The notes beneath the pieces are model-generated. The model worked only from the letters and a program-made list of their open reading frames with translations. It was not told the origin of the DNA and made no database searches. A program made the position numbers and the translations under genes. A stretch of 43,045 nucleotides of DNA, taken from assembly GCA_027486095.1 (NCBI GenBank), contig JAIXPT010000217.1, positions 1-43,045 of the forward strand, given 5' to 3'. This document shows, piece by piece, positions 32,236 through 42,192 of this stretch. This stretch comes from Planctomycetaceae bacterium (GTDB lineage Bacteria > Planctomycetota > Planctomycetia > Pirellulales > UBA1268). Position 1 is the first letter of the stretch; the number at the start of each line of letters is the position of its first letter.

Positions 32236-35187
32236 TTGATCCATCCCGTTTTACGAACGCTTTCCGCCCGCCGGGCGTTGGCTCGTCCTGCGCCGGCACA
32301 ACTCGCAGTCGTGGCGTTGTTCGGCTGGCTTCTTGCCTGCCTTCCGGGTGTTGCGCAGCCGGGCACGATCTCCTGGTTTACGGATGAGGCGTCGTTCATG
32401 AGCAGCCTGTCGGGGCCTGCTTTCGTGAACGATTTCTCTGGCGTCCCCGCCCCACCGGTGCCCAACCCCATCTCTTTTTCTGGGACCGCCGGCTATTCCT
32501 ACCAGGCCACGGCCAATGGTGGGCTCTACCGCGCCTTTCGAGGTCCCTTCGGCCTCACTCCGAATGATTTTGAAACACCGCTCGTTTTCGACGCCTTCAA
32601 CGGCATCACGGCGTTCGGCGGTCGATTCTCCCTGACCAATAGCGACGAACTTCGTGCTTCGGGCTCGATCGCGTTGAGCATCTTCACGGGCACGTCGCCG
32701 ATCCTCCTATCGAGCACGACGGCGACGGTCACCGGAGCCGGTCCCGCATTTCTCGGGCTCGTGTACTTTGGCGCCGCTTCGCCGATCACTGGGGCACAGC
32801 TTTCCACCACGGCCACCGACCTCTATCCGACCGCGGAGCGGGTAACGGTGGGCGTACCCGAACCTTCGGCGTTGATCGCTCTGACGGCCGGGCTCGCGAT
32901 GATGGGCCTCGCCGTCCGTGTGCGACGCTGGGCGCGGAAAGCGTTGTGCGCCGTGCTTGCTCTGGCATGCCTCATCGCCCCGGTGCGGACCACACTCGCC
33001 GCTCCGCCAAAGCCCAAGAAGGCGGCTGTGAGCCCGACGAAGGCTGCGCTCGACAAGGCCGCGGCCCTCGTCAAGGAGGGAAAGCCCGAGGACGCGCTCG
33101 TGGTGCTGCGGGCCGCCACGCTCGACGTGAAGAAACGACGCGGCGTGGGCCATCCCGATCTGCTGCCGATCTACGATGCAGCCGGTGAGATCCTCGTGGA
33201 GACGGATCCCAAGCAGAAGGCCGAGTCGCTCGCGGAGAAGTCGATCGCCATTCGCGAAAAACTGCAGGCGGATGGACAGCTCGACGACGAGGCTCCGCTC
33301 GGACGCACGTGGCTCCTGCTCGCCCGCGCCCGGCTGGCGGCCGGCAAACTCGAGCCGGCACTCGAGGCCGCGACGACGGCCGTGAAGCTGCTTGATCGCA
33401 CCCGCGGGCCCGGTCACGACGACACGACATCCGCGTGGGAGACGCTCGAGCGCGTCGTCGTGTCGTTCGAAGATCTGCTCGGCCCGGAGCAGGAGGCCTC
33501 GGTCGCGGCACGCGAGCGGTTGGCCGCACTCGACGAGTCGTACGGCCGCCTGGCGCCCGCGATCGAAACCAGACGGCTGTCGCTTGCGGCTCTCCGCAAG
33601 CGATCAGGCAAGGAGAGCCCGGCAGCGACGGCCGAATTCGACCGTCTCCAGCGGCTCCTTATCGAATCGGGCCGGGCCGACGAGGCCATCGCCGACCAGG
33701 AGGCATTGATCGAGACGCTCGGCACGGACAAGCCCTCCGCCCCGGCCCGGATCGAAGCCTTGCGGCTGCTCGGCGAGATGAAGGTGGCAGCCGAGCGATT
33801 CACGGCGGCGACCACTGCATTCGAAACGGCTCTCGCGGCGAGCGAATCGGCCTTCGGCCGCAACCATCCCTCGGCCCGGCTCGATCGCCTGAACATCCTA
33901 TCCGTCGAAGCGGCACGTGGCCGAGCGCCCGACGCACAAACGGTGCGCGAAACGGTCGCCGGCCCCGACGAGGAAGAGCCTTCCCCTGCGTTGGTTCGTG
34001 CCTTGGCCCGTGCCGCGAGCCTGCTCCTGGAAGGAGGCGACGCAGAGGCCGCCCGCGGCTTCGCGTCCCGTGCAATCGAATGTGAGTCGGCGTGGGAAGC
34101 CATTCCTCCGGCGACTCGCCTCGAGCATCGCCTGCTGCTGGCCCGCTGCCTGCTCGACACGCGCGTTACCGCCGAGGTCCGCCCACTCCTCGAGGAGTCC
34201 TTGCGCGAGGCCGAATCGCAACTCGGCCCCGGTGATCCGCGCACGCTGCGCACGATGGCGGCGCTGGCCGAGTGCAACGTGCTCGATGGGCTGCCGGCTG
34301 AGGCCACGGCCCTCTTGCAGCGCGTGCTCGACCGCGGCCTGCCGCGCCGCGATTTCGCCTGCGATCGTGAACTGGCCCGAATCATCGGTCTCTCCGCGCG
34401 TGTTTCGCCGGCGCCGGCTGCCGGTGCCCAGGAGCCACAGGCCTCGTCGCTGTGGGATGCATTCGTGACGATGCGGCAGCGGCTGGATGGCGACGACCAT
34501 CCCGCGACGGCGCTCGCCCGCGTGCTGGCAGGTGGCTCCCGGCTCGCGGCGGGCGTTCCCCAAGATGCGATCCGGTTTCTCGAGCCGGCGGTGCCCGCCC
34601 TCGAAGCCGCCCGAGGCGCCGAGCATCCGGACGTGGCCGGTGCGCTCTTGATCCTCGGCCTCGCTCAGCGCGATGCTGCAAACCGTGCCGCTGCCGAGCA
34701 ATCGCTCGAACGGGCACTGGAGATCTGGGAGGAGAAGGCCGGCGACAACCACCCAGCGACGCTCGCGGCCACGCAGGCACTCGCGCTCACGAAAGTCGCC
34801 GACGACCGGGCCGCCGAAGCCCTGCCCCTGCTTGAACGGCTGCAGGCGACCTATGAAAAGCAGCCGCCGGAAAGCGAATGGCGGCTCGCCGAAGTGCTCG
34901 TGCCATTGGCCACGGCCTATCTCGCGAAGTCGGATGCAGACCGTGCCCGCGTGGCGGCGACGACAGCGGCGAAGCTCGACTGCTGGCAGCCGCGGCGCGG
35001 CGCCTCGACGGCCGAACTCGAGCACCGGGCGCTCGCGCTTGCCGACGTGGCGGGCATCCTCAAGACGGTCGGCGAAGAATCGGCCGGCACCGACGCCCAA
35101 CGCCGGGCCCGCGCCCTCGCCACACGGCTCGACAATCCCCGATCCGTGTTCGCCGAAATCGATCAGCGGTCCGCAGCCCGCAACTGA
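32236..35187 (+). CDS. PEP-CTERM protein fused in frame to a TPR protein (983 aa)
   Basis: Residues 1-40 look like a signal peptide (AQLAVVALFGWLLACLPGVA). Residues 41-205 form a beta-rich secreted domain. VPEPSALIALTAGL at 207-220 with the Arg cluster RVRRWARK (228-235) is a complete PEP-CTERM sorting signal, which normally ends a protein. Instead of a stop, the frame runs into a second signal-like helix (ALCAVLALACLIAPV, 236-250, with TLA-AP cleavage-like residues at about 255) and then about 700 residues of TPR/helical repeats. This could be a fusion from loss of a stop codon, or two genes with the second starting at about GTG 32914-32922. The start used is TTG 32236; no ATG/GTG precedes the signal peptide, and no clear ribosome-binding site is seen. 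Confidence 0.75.
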   Translation: MIHPVLRTLSARRALARPAPAQLAVVALFGWLLACLPGVAQPGTISWFTDEASFMSSLSGPAFVNDFSGVPAPPVPNPISFSGTAGYSYQATANGGLYRAFRGPFGLTPNDFETPLVFDAFNGITAFGGRFSLTNSDELRASGSIALSIFTGTSPILLSSTTATVTGAGPAFLGLVYFGAASPITGAQLSTTATDLYPTAERVTVGVPEPSALIALTAGLAMMGLAVRVRRWARKALCAVLALACLIAPVRTTLAAPPKPKKAAVSPTKAALDKAAALVKEGKPEDALVVLRAATLDVKKRRGVGHPDLLPIYDAAGEILVETDPKQKAESLAEKSIAIREKLQADGQLDDEAPLGRTWLLLARARLAAGKLEPALEAATTAVKLLDRTRGPGHDDTTSAWETLERVVVSFEDLLGPEQEASVAARERLAALDESYGRLAPAIETRRLSLAALRKRSGKESPAATAEFDRLQRLLIESGRADEAIADQEALIETLGTDKPSAPARIEALRLLGEMKVAAERFTAATTAFETALAASESAFGRNHPSARLDRLNILSVEAARGRAPDAQTVRETVAGPDEEEPSPALVRALARAASLLLEGGDAEAARGFASRAIECESAWEAIPPATRLEHRLLLARCLLDTRVTAEVRPLLEESLREAESQLGPGDPRTLRTMAALAECNVLDGLPAEATALLQRVLDRGLPRRDFACDRELARIIGLSARVSPAPAAGAQEPQASSLWDAFVTMRQRLDGDDHPATALARVLAGGSRLAAGVPQDAIRFLEPAVPALEAARGAEHPDVAGALLILGLAQRDAANRAAAEQSLERALEIWEEKAGDNHPATLAATQALALTKVADDRAAEALPLLERLQATYEKQPPESEWRLAEVLVPLATAYLAKSDADRARVAATTAAKLDCWQPRRGASTAELEHRALALADVAGILKTVGEESAGTDAQRRARALATRLDNPRSVFAEIDQRSAARN

Positions 35188-35200
35188 CCTGCGGCGTTGC

Positions 35201-36559
35201 TCACGGCAGGGCTCGGAGCAGCGGCAGCACCCGCTCGGCCGCAGCATCGACGGCATCCGCCGTCGCGGGATCGACCTTGCGATCCGCTTCCGCCGGCTTT
35301 GCATTCTTGGCGACCGCCGCCAGCGAGCCGCGCCACGGCCAATCGGCGTTGAAGAGTTTGTCGTGCTGCTTGAGAAGCTCGCCAGCCCGGTCCACGAGCG
35401 CCGACACGAGTTTGGCCTGCTCGCGAGCGGGAAACGATCGCCCCGCAGCCTCGCTCGCACGACGCTGCGCTTCGGCGATGCCGGCGTAGAGGATCGTGGG
35501 GCGCACGAGATCGGGATGGGCGTCCCCCGAGGCGACGGTCCGCGATGCGATCGCCTGCTCGATCGCCTCTCGGGCCCCGTCGGCATCGCCGGCGAAGAGC
35601 CTCGCTTCGGCAAGGTTCTCCCGCAGGTCGGCCATGATCAGTTCCGCTTCCGCCGCCCGGGCACGGCCTGCTGCGTCGTCAAGATCCTGACCGCCGGCAC
35701 CGGTCTCGCCATCCGCAGGCTGCAGGAGGAGCGACTCGCCCGCCTCGACCGCCCGCGCGAGGCTTTCCACGGCATCCTGCCGCGCCTTCTTGGGCGCTGG
35801 ACGCCTCCTGCCAGCACCCACGTCGGCAGCTGCCTTGTCTGGGGCAGGCAGGCGGCTCTGTGCGAGCAAGAACGAACCGGCGAGCTTGAGCGGCTCGATT
35901 TCGCTGGCCGTCACACGGGCCCGCGGCGACAGGGCAAGCGGCGGCCCCGCCGACTCCAGCCGCTCGGCCAGCCCCTGCCGCGCGGCCTTTGCCTGGGCGG
36001 AGAGTTGTTCGAATTGCCCGAGCCAGCCGGTGAGTTTTTCGGGTTCGGCGGTGGCACCGTCGCGCCGCAGCCGGTCGATCACGAGCTCCATGCCTTCATC
36101 GAGGAGGTCGACGAAGACGAGTTCATAGGGGACAAGCGCTGCCGCGGCCTGTTCGCCAGCCGAGCGGGCCGCCAGCGCGAGCCGACGCTGGAACTCCCTG
36201 TCCGTGTAGGTCTTGAACGCCGTCCCGAGCGTCGTCTCGGCGGCGTCGAGGTCGCCCATGCGCCGTTCGAGCGTGCCCTGCGTCAGCAACGACTCCACCG
36301 CCGCCCGCACCCGCGGCACGTAGGCGGCATCCTTGGGCTTCGGCCGCACGGTCTCTTCGAGCGCCTTCGCCTCGGCGACTGCGGCGCGATACTCGCCAGC
36401 GTCGATCAATTGCACCAGGCGCTTGGTGTCGACGCCTTCGTCTTGGGCGCGACCCGGAACTCCCATACCTGCCACTGCCGCCGCCACGACGACGGCCCAG
36501 GCGGTCAACCGCTGCCGACCGGGCTCCCCGCCGCGGAGTCTGGATCGTTCAAAAGTCAT
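35201..36559 (-). CDS. Secreted helical protein of unknown function (452 aa)
   Basis: I do not recognise the family. The N-terminus MTFERSRLRGGEPGRQRL, then hydrophobic AWAVVVAAAVAGMGV and GRA-QD, reads as a signal peptide cleaved near residue 38. The mature part is Ala/Glu/Arg-rich and helical, with TPR-like phrases (LVQLIDAGEYRAAVAEAKAL; ARLFAGDADGAREAIEQAIA). ATG 36559 overlaps the stop of the CvpA-like gene by 11 bp (36549-36559), implying translational coupling; the frame is open further upstream but only antisense-like. It converges with the PEP-CTERM/TPR gene 13 bp away. As the last gene of the gspE operon, it may be a periplasmic partner of that machinery. Confidence 0.72.
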   Translation of the reverse strand: MTFERSRLRGGEPGRQRLTAWAVVVAAAVAGMGVPGRAQDEGVDTKRLVQLIDAGEYRAAVAEAKALEETVRPKPKDAAYVPRVRAAVESLLTQGTLERRMGDLDAAETTLGTAFKTYTDREFQRRLALAARSAGEQAAAALVPYELVFVDLLDEGMELVIDRLRRDGATAEPEKLTGWLGQFEQLSAQAKAARQGLAERLESAGPPLALSPRARVTASEIEPLKLAGSFLLAQSRLPAPDKAAADVGAGRRRPAPKKARQDAVESLARAVEAGESLLLQPADGETGAGGQDLDDAAGRARAAEAELIMADLRENLAEARLFAGDADGAREAIEQAIASRTVASGDAHPDLVRPTILYAGIAEAQRRASEAAGRSFPAREQAKLVSALVDRAGELLKQHDKLFNADWPWRGSLAAVAKNAKPAEADRKVDPATADAVDAAAERVLPLLRALP

Positions 36560-37436
36560 CTTCGAACTCCGGCGCGGCGTCATTTCCTGTACCTGCACCC
36601 GGGGCCGGCTCACCGCCGACGGGAGGCGCATCGGCCACCTGCTCGGGCGCGGGCTTCTTGATATCGGTGCGTTCTCGGGGCGATGAATTCAGCGATGAGT
36701 CCCAACAGCCAGTCACATATTTGTCGATGAGCCCGATGCGCCGCATTCCGTCACCGTCAACGTCGACGAAAAAAAAGTCCGCCGTATAGGCCCCATTGCC
36801 GTCGATGTCACGGTAGCGGTCGGCCTCGGTCTGGGTGGAGTCGCCGTCCACGTCACACCACGGCTCATTCGAAAGTTTTGCCGAGAGCGACGATCTGCGC
36901 GACGCAGGCTCGCCGTCGAGCAGCAGCGAACTGCCTTCGTGCATATCGGGGGCGAAGCGAGCCGCCGTTCGCAGGGCCAAGGACCCGACGTCCAGAAACA
37001 TCCGGCCCGGCGCCGGCTTGAGCACGCGCGGAAGCGGGAGGATCGAAAGGAACACGAGCACGGCACCGGCAAACAGCACGCCACCGACGAGTCCGACTAG
37101 GCCGCCGCCAAGCCGATCCACCAGGGGCGGCAGATCCACGGGATCTTCGGCAGAGCGATGATACAGGTACACGAGGGCTATGAACGGCGCCCAACAGAGC
37201 AGCACAAATGCCAATGCAAGGGCAAACCATGCATAAGAATCGGACCTCGGCAGAAACGACTCCGCAACCAGCCGGATCAGTTCGGCGATCAACCCGGCCA
37301 GCGGCTCATGGAGCAGGACCGCCGCGCAGAACGCGGCGCCAAGCTCCAGCGTCACGGCCAGCGCCCAGTGCAGGCCCTTCGTGGACCCCAGCCAGGCACA
37401 TCCGATGACAGCGGCGATGACGAGCAGGTCATACAT
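36549..37436 (-). CDS. CvpA-like membrane protein with a DxDGD calcium-loop-like tail
   Basis: A 295-residue protein. The first 135 residues form four membrane helices in the CvpA/colicin-V-production arrangement (MYDLLVIAAVIGCAWLGSTK, then VDRLGGGLVGLVGGVLFAGA with the family's Gly-rich D-R-x-G-G helix). The second half is soluble and holds three acidic loops, DVDGDSTQTEAD (195-206), DIDGNGAYTAD (210-220) and DVDGDG (225-230), spaced 15 residues apart, like EF-hand or thrombospondin type 3 calcium loops; the first has Asp at positions 1, 3, 5 and 12. Cys194 and Cys244 bracket them. The C-terminus is Pro/Ala-rich. It lies 18 bp after gspE and overlaps the next gene. The membrane half is a family assignment; calcium binding is inference. 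Confidence 0.75.
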   Translation of the reverse strand: MYDLLVIAAVIGCAWLGSTKGLHWALAVTLELGAAFCAAVLLHEPLAGLIAELIRLVAESFLPRSDSYAWFALALAFVLLCWAPFIALVYLYHRSAEDPVDLPPLVDRLGGGLVGLVGGVLFAGAVLVFLSILPLPRVLKPAPGRMFLDVGSLALRTAARFAPDMHEGSSLLLDGEPASRRSSLSAKLSNEPWCDVDGDSTQTEADRYRDIDGNGAYTADFFFVDVDGDGMRRIGLIDKYVTGCWDSSLNSSPRERTDIKKPAPEQVADAPPVGGEPAPGAGTGNDAAPEFEDDF

Positions 37437-37454
37437 GACGACGTGGGCACCCGG

Positions 37455-39191
37455 TCAGGTGGTCACCCGCAGGATCTCGCTGACGCTCGTCTGCCCCTTG
37501 ATGACTTTCATCAGGCCGTCGATCTGGAGCGTCTGGGTGCCGTTGGCGATCGCCGCCTTCTTGAGATCGCCCACCACCGGCTGGCTCGTAATCAAATCGC
37601 GAATCCCGTCGTTCATTACGAGCAGCTCGTGGATGCCCATGCGGCCCTTGAAGCCGGTGCCCCGGCAGTGCTCGCAGCCCTTCTCGCGGTAGATGTGATC
37701 GATCTCGCCATCTCGGAGCTTAAACTTTTTGAGGAGCCCCGGCGGTGGGGCGCACTTCTGCTTGCACTTCTCACAGAGCTTGCGGGCGAGACGCTGGCCG
37801 AGCACGGCCGTGACGGCGGTCTGGATGAGCGTGGGATCGAGGCCGAGATCGAGGAGCCGCGTGATCGTGGCCACGGTGTCATTGGCATGGAGCGTCGAAA
37901 ACACGAAGTGGCCGGTGAGCGCGGCCTGGCAGGCGATCTCGGCCGTCTCCTTGTCGCGAATCTCACCGACGAGCAGCACGTCGGGATCCTGGCGGAGCAC
38001 GCTCCGGAGGATGTTCGCGAACGACACCTCGGCCTGCGTGTTGACCGCGATCTGGGTGATGTTCTCGAGCCGGTATTCCACCGGGTCTTCGATCGTGGTG
38101 ATGTTGTGCTTGTGGGCGTCGATCTCGCTGAGCGACGCGTAGACGGTGGTCGTCTTGCCCGATCCCGTCGGCCCCACCACGAGGAACATGCCGTAGGGCT
38201 TGTGGATGATCTCGTTGAGCCGCTTGAGCACCTGCGGCCGCAGGCCGATCTTGTCGAGGCCCGACTTCATCACGCCGCCCGACGATTGCAGGAGCCGCAG
38301 CACCATCTTTTCGCCGTAGCTCGTGGGCGTGGAGGCCGCACGGATATCGAACTTCGCGCCGTCTAGCGTGGCGGCGAAGGTGCCGTCCTGCGGGCGACGC
38401 CGCTCGGCGATGTTCATGTCGGAGAGGACCTTGAGCGTCGAGACCACGCCCTTCCCCTCGCCGATCGGCATCTTGCCGATGTCCTGGAGCACGCCGTCGA
38501 TCCTGAAGCGGATGAAATACTGCTGCTCCTGCGGCTCGAAATGGATATCGGTCGCTTCGGCCCGCATCGCGGCCATGAGCATCTTGCGGGAGTTGCGCAC
38601 GTTCTCGGACATCGCTTCCGGGTCATCCGTGTCGATCGCGTGCGTGCCGTCCTTCTTGAGAAACATAAACGCGCCCGCGTCGACGGCATCCGCCGAACCG
38701 CCCGACCCCGCGTCAACCGCCACGGCTTTCTCTCGCCGCTTGCTCATCGCACCCAGAAGCGACTTCGCCCGGTCGGTGAGCGACGGCGCCGGCTGCTTCG
38801 TGGCCCGCGTCCGCTCCTCCGATCGCTTGAATGCCGTGCGCACTTCGGCGGCGATGTTTGCTGAACCGCCACGCCCCAGAAACCGCCGCGTCTCGGGAAC
38901 GACGGCGTCGCGCTTCTTGACGAACCCCACCAGCGCTACGAGGGCCGCAAGCAGGGCGACGGGGATCGCCACGGGCCCCGCAGCGGCGAAGCCACCCAAC
39001 AGGGCCACGCCGCACGCGGTGAGGATCAGGGCCCAGCGTTCGGTGCCGGGGATCTCCAGCAACTGCCCGGTGCTATGCACCCACCGCGTGGCCGACGCGC
39101 ACACGAACGCCGTGACCGCGAAGGCGGCCCACAGCGCCAGCCCAACCCATGGGAACGCCTGAAACGAGGGATTGTCGATCGCCGCGATCAC
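37455..39191 (-). CDS. gspE: Type II secretion/type IV pilus assembly ATPase, GspE/PilB family
   Basis: A 578-residue secretion ATPase. Walker A is GPTGSGKTTT from residue 340; Walker B and His box read DPDVLLVGEIRD and FSTLHANDT. The zinc motif is CEKCKQKC with CEHCRGTG about 30 residues later, typical of GspE/PilB, and GRMGIHELL follows. Unlike classical GspE, the N-terminus (about residues 12-100) holds three or four hydrophobic segments (VGLALWAAFAVTAFVC; WALILTACGVALLGGF; VALLAALVALVGFV), so this version appears to be membrane-embedded itself. GTG 39191 has GGAGGG 9 nt upstream. It is the first gene of the gspE - CvpA-like - secreted protein operon, and would power assembly of pseudopilins such as those nearby. 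Confidence 0.93.
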   Translation of the reverse strand: MIAAIDNPSFQAFPWVGLALWAAFAVTAFVCASATRWVHSTGQLLEIPGTERWALILTACGVALLGGFAAAGPVAIPVALLAALVALVGFVKKRDAVVPETRRFLGRGGSANIAAEVRTAFKRSEERTRATKQPAPSLTDRAKSLLGAMSKRREKAVAVDAGSGGSADAVDAGAFMFLKKDGTHAIDTDDPEAMSENVRNSRKMLMAAMRAEATDIHFEPQEQQYFIRFRIDGVLQDIGKMPIGEGKGVVSTLKVLSDMNIAERRRPQDGTFAATLDGAKFDIRAASTPTSYGEKMVLRLLQSSGGVMKSGLDKIGLRPQVLKRLNEIIHKPYGMFLVVGPTGSGKTTTVYASLSEIDAHKHNITTIEDPVEYRLENITQIAVNTQAEVSFANILRSVLRQDPDVLLVGEIRDKETAEIACQAALTGHFVFSTLHANDTVATITRLLDLGLDPTLIQTAVTAVLGQRLARKLCEKCKQKCAPPPGLLKKFKLRDGEIDHIYREKGCEHCRGTGFKGRMGIHELLVMNDGIRDLITSQPVVGDLKKAAIANGTQTLQIDGLMKVIKGQTSVSEILRVTT

Positions 39192-39399
39192 CGAGCGCCG
39201 CCCTCCGGATGCCCATCTCGGGCCTTGAAATCGTTGCCTTCCCGGGTTATCCCCCGCCCCTTCCAGCCTGTAAAGGCTGCATAGATGCCCTCATGGGTTT
39301 CTCACATTTCCTCGCTCACTGGTTCCTAACGGGGCCGGTGTACGCTCCAGCCGATGTTTCGGGTACCCGCCTGAGGCAGCCCTCCTGGGAGATCGTGTG
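39192..39399. other. Divergent intergenic region between gspE and a DUF1559 gene
   Basis: No gene is seen. The only structure noticed is a small GCCT-GTAA-AGGC hairpin near 39267-39278. Promoters of both genes are expected here, but no clear elements were recognised. Confidence 0.4.
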
Positions 39400-40515
39400 A
39401 TGCAATCCGCCCCCTGTCCGCGCCGAGGCTCCGGCTTCACCCTCGTGGAGCTGCTCGTGACGATCTCGATCATAGGCGTGCTCGTCGGCATGCTCCTGCC
39501 GGCGCTCGGCATGGCCCGCGAGGCGGCGCGCCGCAGCTCGTGCATGAACAACCTCTCGCAGATCGGCAAGGCGCTGATCACGTACGACGCCGACAAGACC
39601 GTGCTGCCCGGCTGGCGGAACCCGCTCGACACCTTCACTTCGCAACGCGTCAATGCGAACGAGAGGCCAAAAGCCATGGTGTCGTGGACCGTGATGATCC
39701 TGCCCTTCTTCGACCAGCGGGAGATTTATGATTGGCACGAAACCTACACGACAACCGCTGCAGTGGACGACGTGGCCACGAAGCGAATCTCCGGATACGT
39801 ATGCCCATCGGCTTCGAGCGACCTCGCCGGCGGGCCGCTGACCTATATGGGCAACGGAGGCACGGGTGCCGAGTTGCTCAACGGCGGCAACGGCACCGAA
39901 CAGTATCGCGGCGACGGTGTGTTTCTCGACGCTGCCGGCAATGCCGCTTCCAGCACCTGGCATATCAGCCAGTCGGGCACCGCCTACAACCCCGCCCGGA
40001 GTTCACTCACGCAGATTGGCGCCGCCGACGGCGCCGGTTCGACGCTCCTTGTTGCCGAACGGTCGGGGCTCTCCGCGCCAACCGACTCGGCATGGGCTGG
40101 CCGCCCGCGACCTGCCTCCGGCGCAAGCTGGGCGAGTCACCCGATGTCGAATGCGACGATGAATGTGCAGGTCCTGACCCATCTGATCATGCACCCGCCG
40201 CAACTCGCCGCCAACGCCGATCCCGTTGCAGGAAAGCGAACAGTCAATCCCACGGCGGCTGAAACAGCCGCCGGCGGTGCCACCGACTGGGCTCTCAGGT
40301 TTCCTTCCTCACGCCATCCCGGCGGCACGGGCGTCGTGTTCTGTGACGGGCATACGCGATTTCTCAGTGAAAAAATCGAGCCCTGGGTTTACTCCCAGAT
40401 GCTCACCTCCAACAAGCGCGTCCGATCGCAGCGGGCCACTGAGTGGGAGCGTTACATCGGCAAGGATGGAAGCCGAGTTCATTACATCTTCGACGAAAAC
40501 GACATCGAGAAGTGA
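39400..40515 (+). CDS. DUF1559-type prepilin-like protein (371 aa)
   Basis: The N-terminus [19 protein letters not shown], followed by [17 protein letters not shown], has the prepilin signal with Glu5, and [19 protein letters not shown] is the DUF1559 hallmark. Near the C-terminus [17 protein letters not shown] fits the H-X9-DG pattern exactly (His, nine residues, Asp-Gly), the planctomycete prepilin processing-associated motif. ATG 39400 has GGAG 8 nt upstream; GTG 39397 immediately before it is a possible start. It diverges from gspE, whose product would assemble such pseudopilins, and converges with the third GT-C/TPR gene with three bases between the stops. The specific function is unknown. 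Confidence 0.9.
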   Translation: MQSAPCPRRGSGFTLVELLVTISIIGVLVGMLLPALGMAREAARRSSCMNNLSQIGKALITYDADKTVLPGWRNPLDTFTSQRVNANERPKAMVSWTVMILPFFDQREIYDWHETYTTTAAVDDVATKRISGYVCPSASSDLAGGPLTYMGNGGTGAELLNGGNGTEQYRGDGVFLDAAGNAASSTWHISQSGTAYNPARSSLTQIGAADGAGSTLLVAERSGLSAPTDSAWAGRPRPASGASWASHPMSNATMNVQVLTHLIMHPPQLAANADPVAGKRTVNPTAAETAAGGATDWALRFPSSRHPGGTGVVFCDGHTRFLSEKIEPWVYSQMLTSNKRVRSQRATEWERYIGKDGSRVHYIFDENDIEK

Positions 40516-40518
40516 CCG

Positions 40519-42117
40519 TCATTCGCCGCGGCCGGTGGCGTCCAGCGACTCCAGCCGCAGGAGGTTCTTCTTCGCGTCGGCGAGCCCGGGGTCGAGCGCG
40601 AGCGCAGCCCGGAATTCCTTCGCGGCAGCGGTGATCCGGCCCGTCTGGCCAAGAAGAATTCCGAGATTGTTATGGGCGAAGGCGTAGCCGGCGTCCAGCC
40701 GTAACGCTTCCCGATACTCTCGCTCCGCGTCGGCCAGACGCCCCGACCGGTGCCATGCGAGCCCGAGATTGAAACGGGCCCGCGGGTAGCCGGCATCATG
40801 GCTGATGGCCCGTTCGAAGCAGTCGGCCGCCTGCTCGAACGCCCCGCGATCGAGCAGGGCGAGGCCGAGGTTATTGAGGGTGTCTCGCGTGCCGCCGTTG
40901 ATGGCCAGTGCGTGGGCGTTGAGTGCGAGCGAGTCGCGCCACACGGGCACCTGCCGGATCGAAGCGGCGGCGAGCATGACGAGGATCGCCGTCATGACGA
41001 CGCCGACCCAGTGACTCCGCCACGTATCGCAAACCGCAGCGACGGCCGCAGCCGGCCCGAGCATGGCCAGATACGCATAGCGGTCGGCCACGGTCGAGAT
41101 CGCCTCGAACGCGAACGGCACGAGCCCGAGCACGGGGAGCAGCGGCACGACGAACAGCAGCACGGGCAGCCGGGCGAGGCGAAGCCGTGGCACCACGAAT
41201 ACGGCCCCAATGACACCGGCCACGGTCAGCGCCTTCATGAGCGTCCATGGATCGGCGAGTAGCCGTAGTGGCGTGAGCCCGTAGTCGATGCACATGCCCA
41301 TGGGGGCGACTGTCTTCACCGCATACAAGGCCACGGCGCTCCCGGCGACGAGCGGTCGCAGGAGGAGCGGCCCGGCCACGGCGGGATCGACCGGCTGGAG
41401 CCGGCTCGTGACGCCGGCGATTCCGGCCGCCAGCAGCAACCAGACTGCGATCAGCGGTGCGAAACGCTGCGTTGGCCACCGCGCGGCCGGCCCCACGTTC
41501 CACTCCATCACGACGGCGAGCAGCGGCACGACGACCGCCGTCGGCTTGCAGAGGAGCGCCGTGACGAAGCACGCCGTCGCGGCAGAAGCTCGTGTGCCCC
41601 ACGCAGCTTCCGGAGCATCCCGTCGCCCGAGCAGGTCGACCGCTGCCAGGCCGAACAAGCCAGCCAGCAGGCCGCGCTGCTCGGAAATCCAGGCGACCGA
41701 CTCGACCTGCAGCGGGTGAACGGCGAACACGGCCGCCCCGCCGACAGCCGCCCAGGAGCTCGCCCCGAGCCGCCTGAGCAGCCGCGCGGCGAGCACCGCG
41801 CAGCCGCCGTGGAGCAGAAGGCTCAGGGCATGAAACACGATCGCGGCCGGCGTCGTCGTTCCCGAGACGGCGCGGCCCAGCGCGGCCTCGACGGCGAACA
41901 TCGAATAACTGACGGGGACATACAGGCCCCGATACGGCGCACGCCACAGGTCCACCACGCCCTGCCAGTCGAGCCGCATGAGCCGCGGATTGTCGAGCAC
42001 GTGGAGCGGGTCGTCCCAGTTGACCCAGCCATTGGCGAGCACGCCACCGAACACGAGCGTCACGACCGCAGCTGGCATCAGCGCGAACACGTGGGTGAGC
42101 GGCAGGCGAGCATCCAT
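40519..42117 (-). CDS. GT-C membrane glycosyltransferase-like protein with C-terminal TPRs (TMTC-like), copy 3
   Basis: A 532-residue protein. It has WDD (34-36) in [14 protein letters not shown] and the loop [18 protein letters not shown], the same 18 residues as copy 2 at 13506-15419. About ten membrane helices reach to roughly residue 385. Three or four TPR units follow ([55 protein letters not shown]), fewer than in copies 1 and 2. It is a lone gene here, not in a glycan operon, so it may serve another acceptor. ATG 42117 opens the frame [19 protein letters not shown]. Confidence 0.82.
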   Translation of the reverse strand: MDARLPLTHVFALMPAAVVTLVFGGVLANGWVNWDDPLHVLDNPRLMRLDWQGVVDLWRAPYRGLYVPVSYSMFAVEAALGRAVSGTTTPAAIVFHALSLLLHGGCAVLAARLLRRLGASSWAAVGGAAVFAVHPLQVESVAWISEQRGLLAGLFGLAAVDLLGRRDAPEAAWGTRASAATACFVTALLCKPTAVVVPLLAVVMEWNVGPAARWPTQRFAPLIAVWLLLAAGIAGVTSRLQPVDPAVAGPLLLRPLVAGSAVALYAVKTVAPMGMCIDYGLTPLRLLADPWTLMKALTVAGVIGAVFVVPRLRLARLPVLLFVVPLLPVLGLVPFAFEAISTVADRYAYLAMLGPAAAVAAVCDTWRSHWVGVVMTAILVMLAAASIRQVPVWRDSLALNAHALAINGGTRDTLNNLGLALLDRGAFEQAADCFERAISHDAGYPRARFNLGLAWHRSGRLADAEREYREALRLDAGYAFAHNNLGILLGQTGRITAAAKEFRAALALDPGLADAKKNLLRLESLDATGRGE

Positions 42118-42192
42118 GGACGCGGGTTTCCCGAAGAGTCCGGAATTGGGGCGGTTTGTACGGCATCCTCGCGCCCCGGCACAACCAGGCGC

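Noticed and set aside
33898-36661. Open frames of 571 and 662 codons spanning the ends of two convergent genes
   Set aside because: They are out of frame with or antisense to TPR and secreted-protein genes and join unrelated regions.
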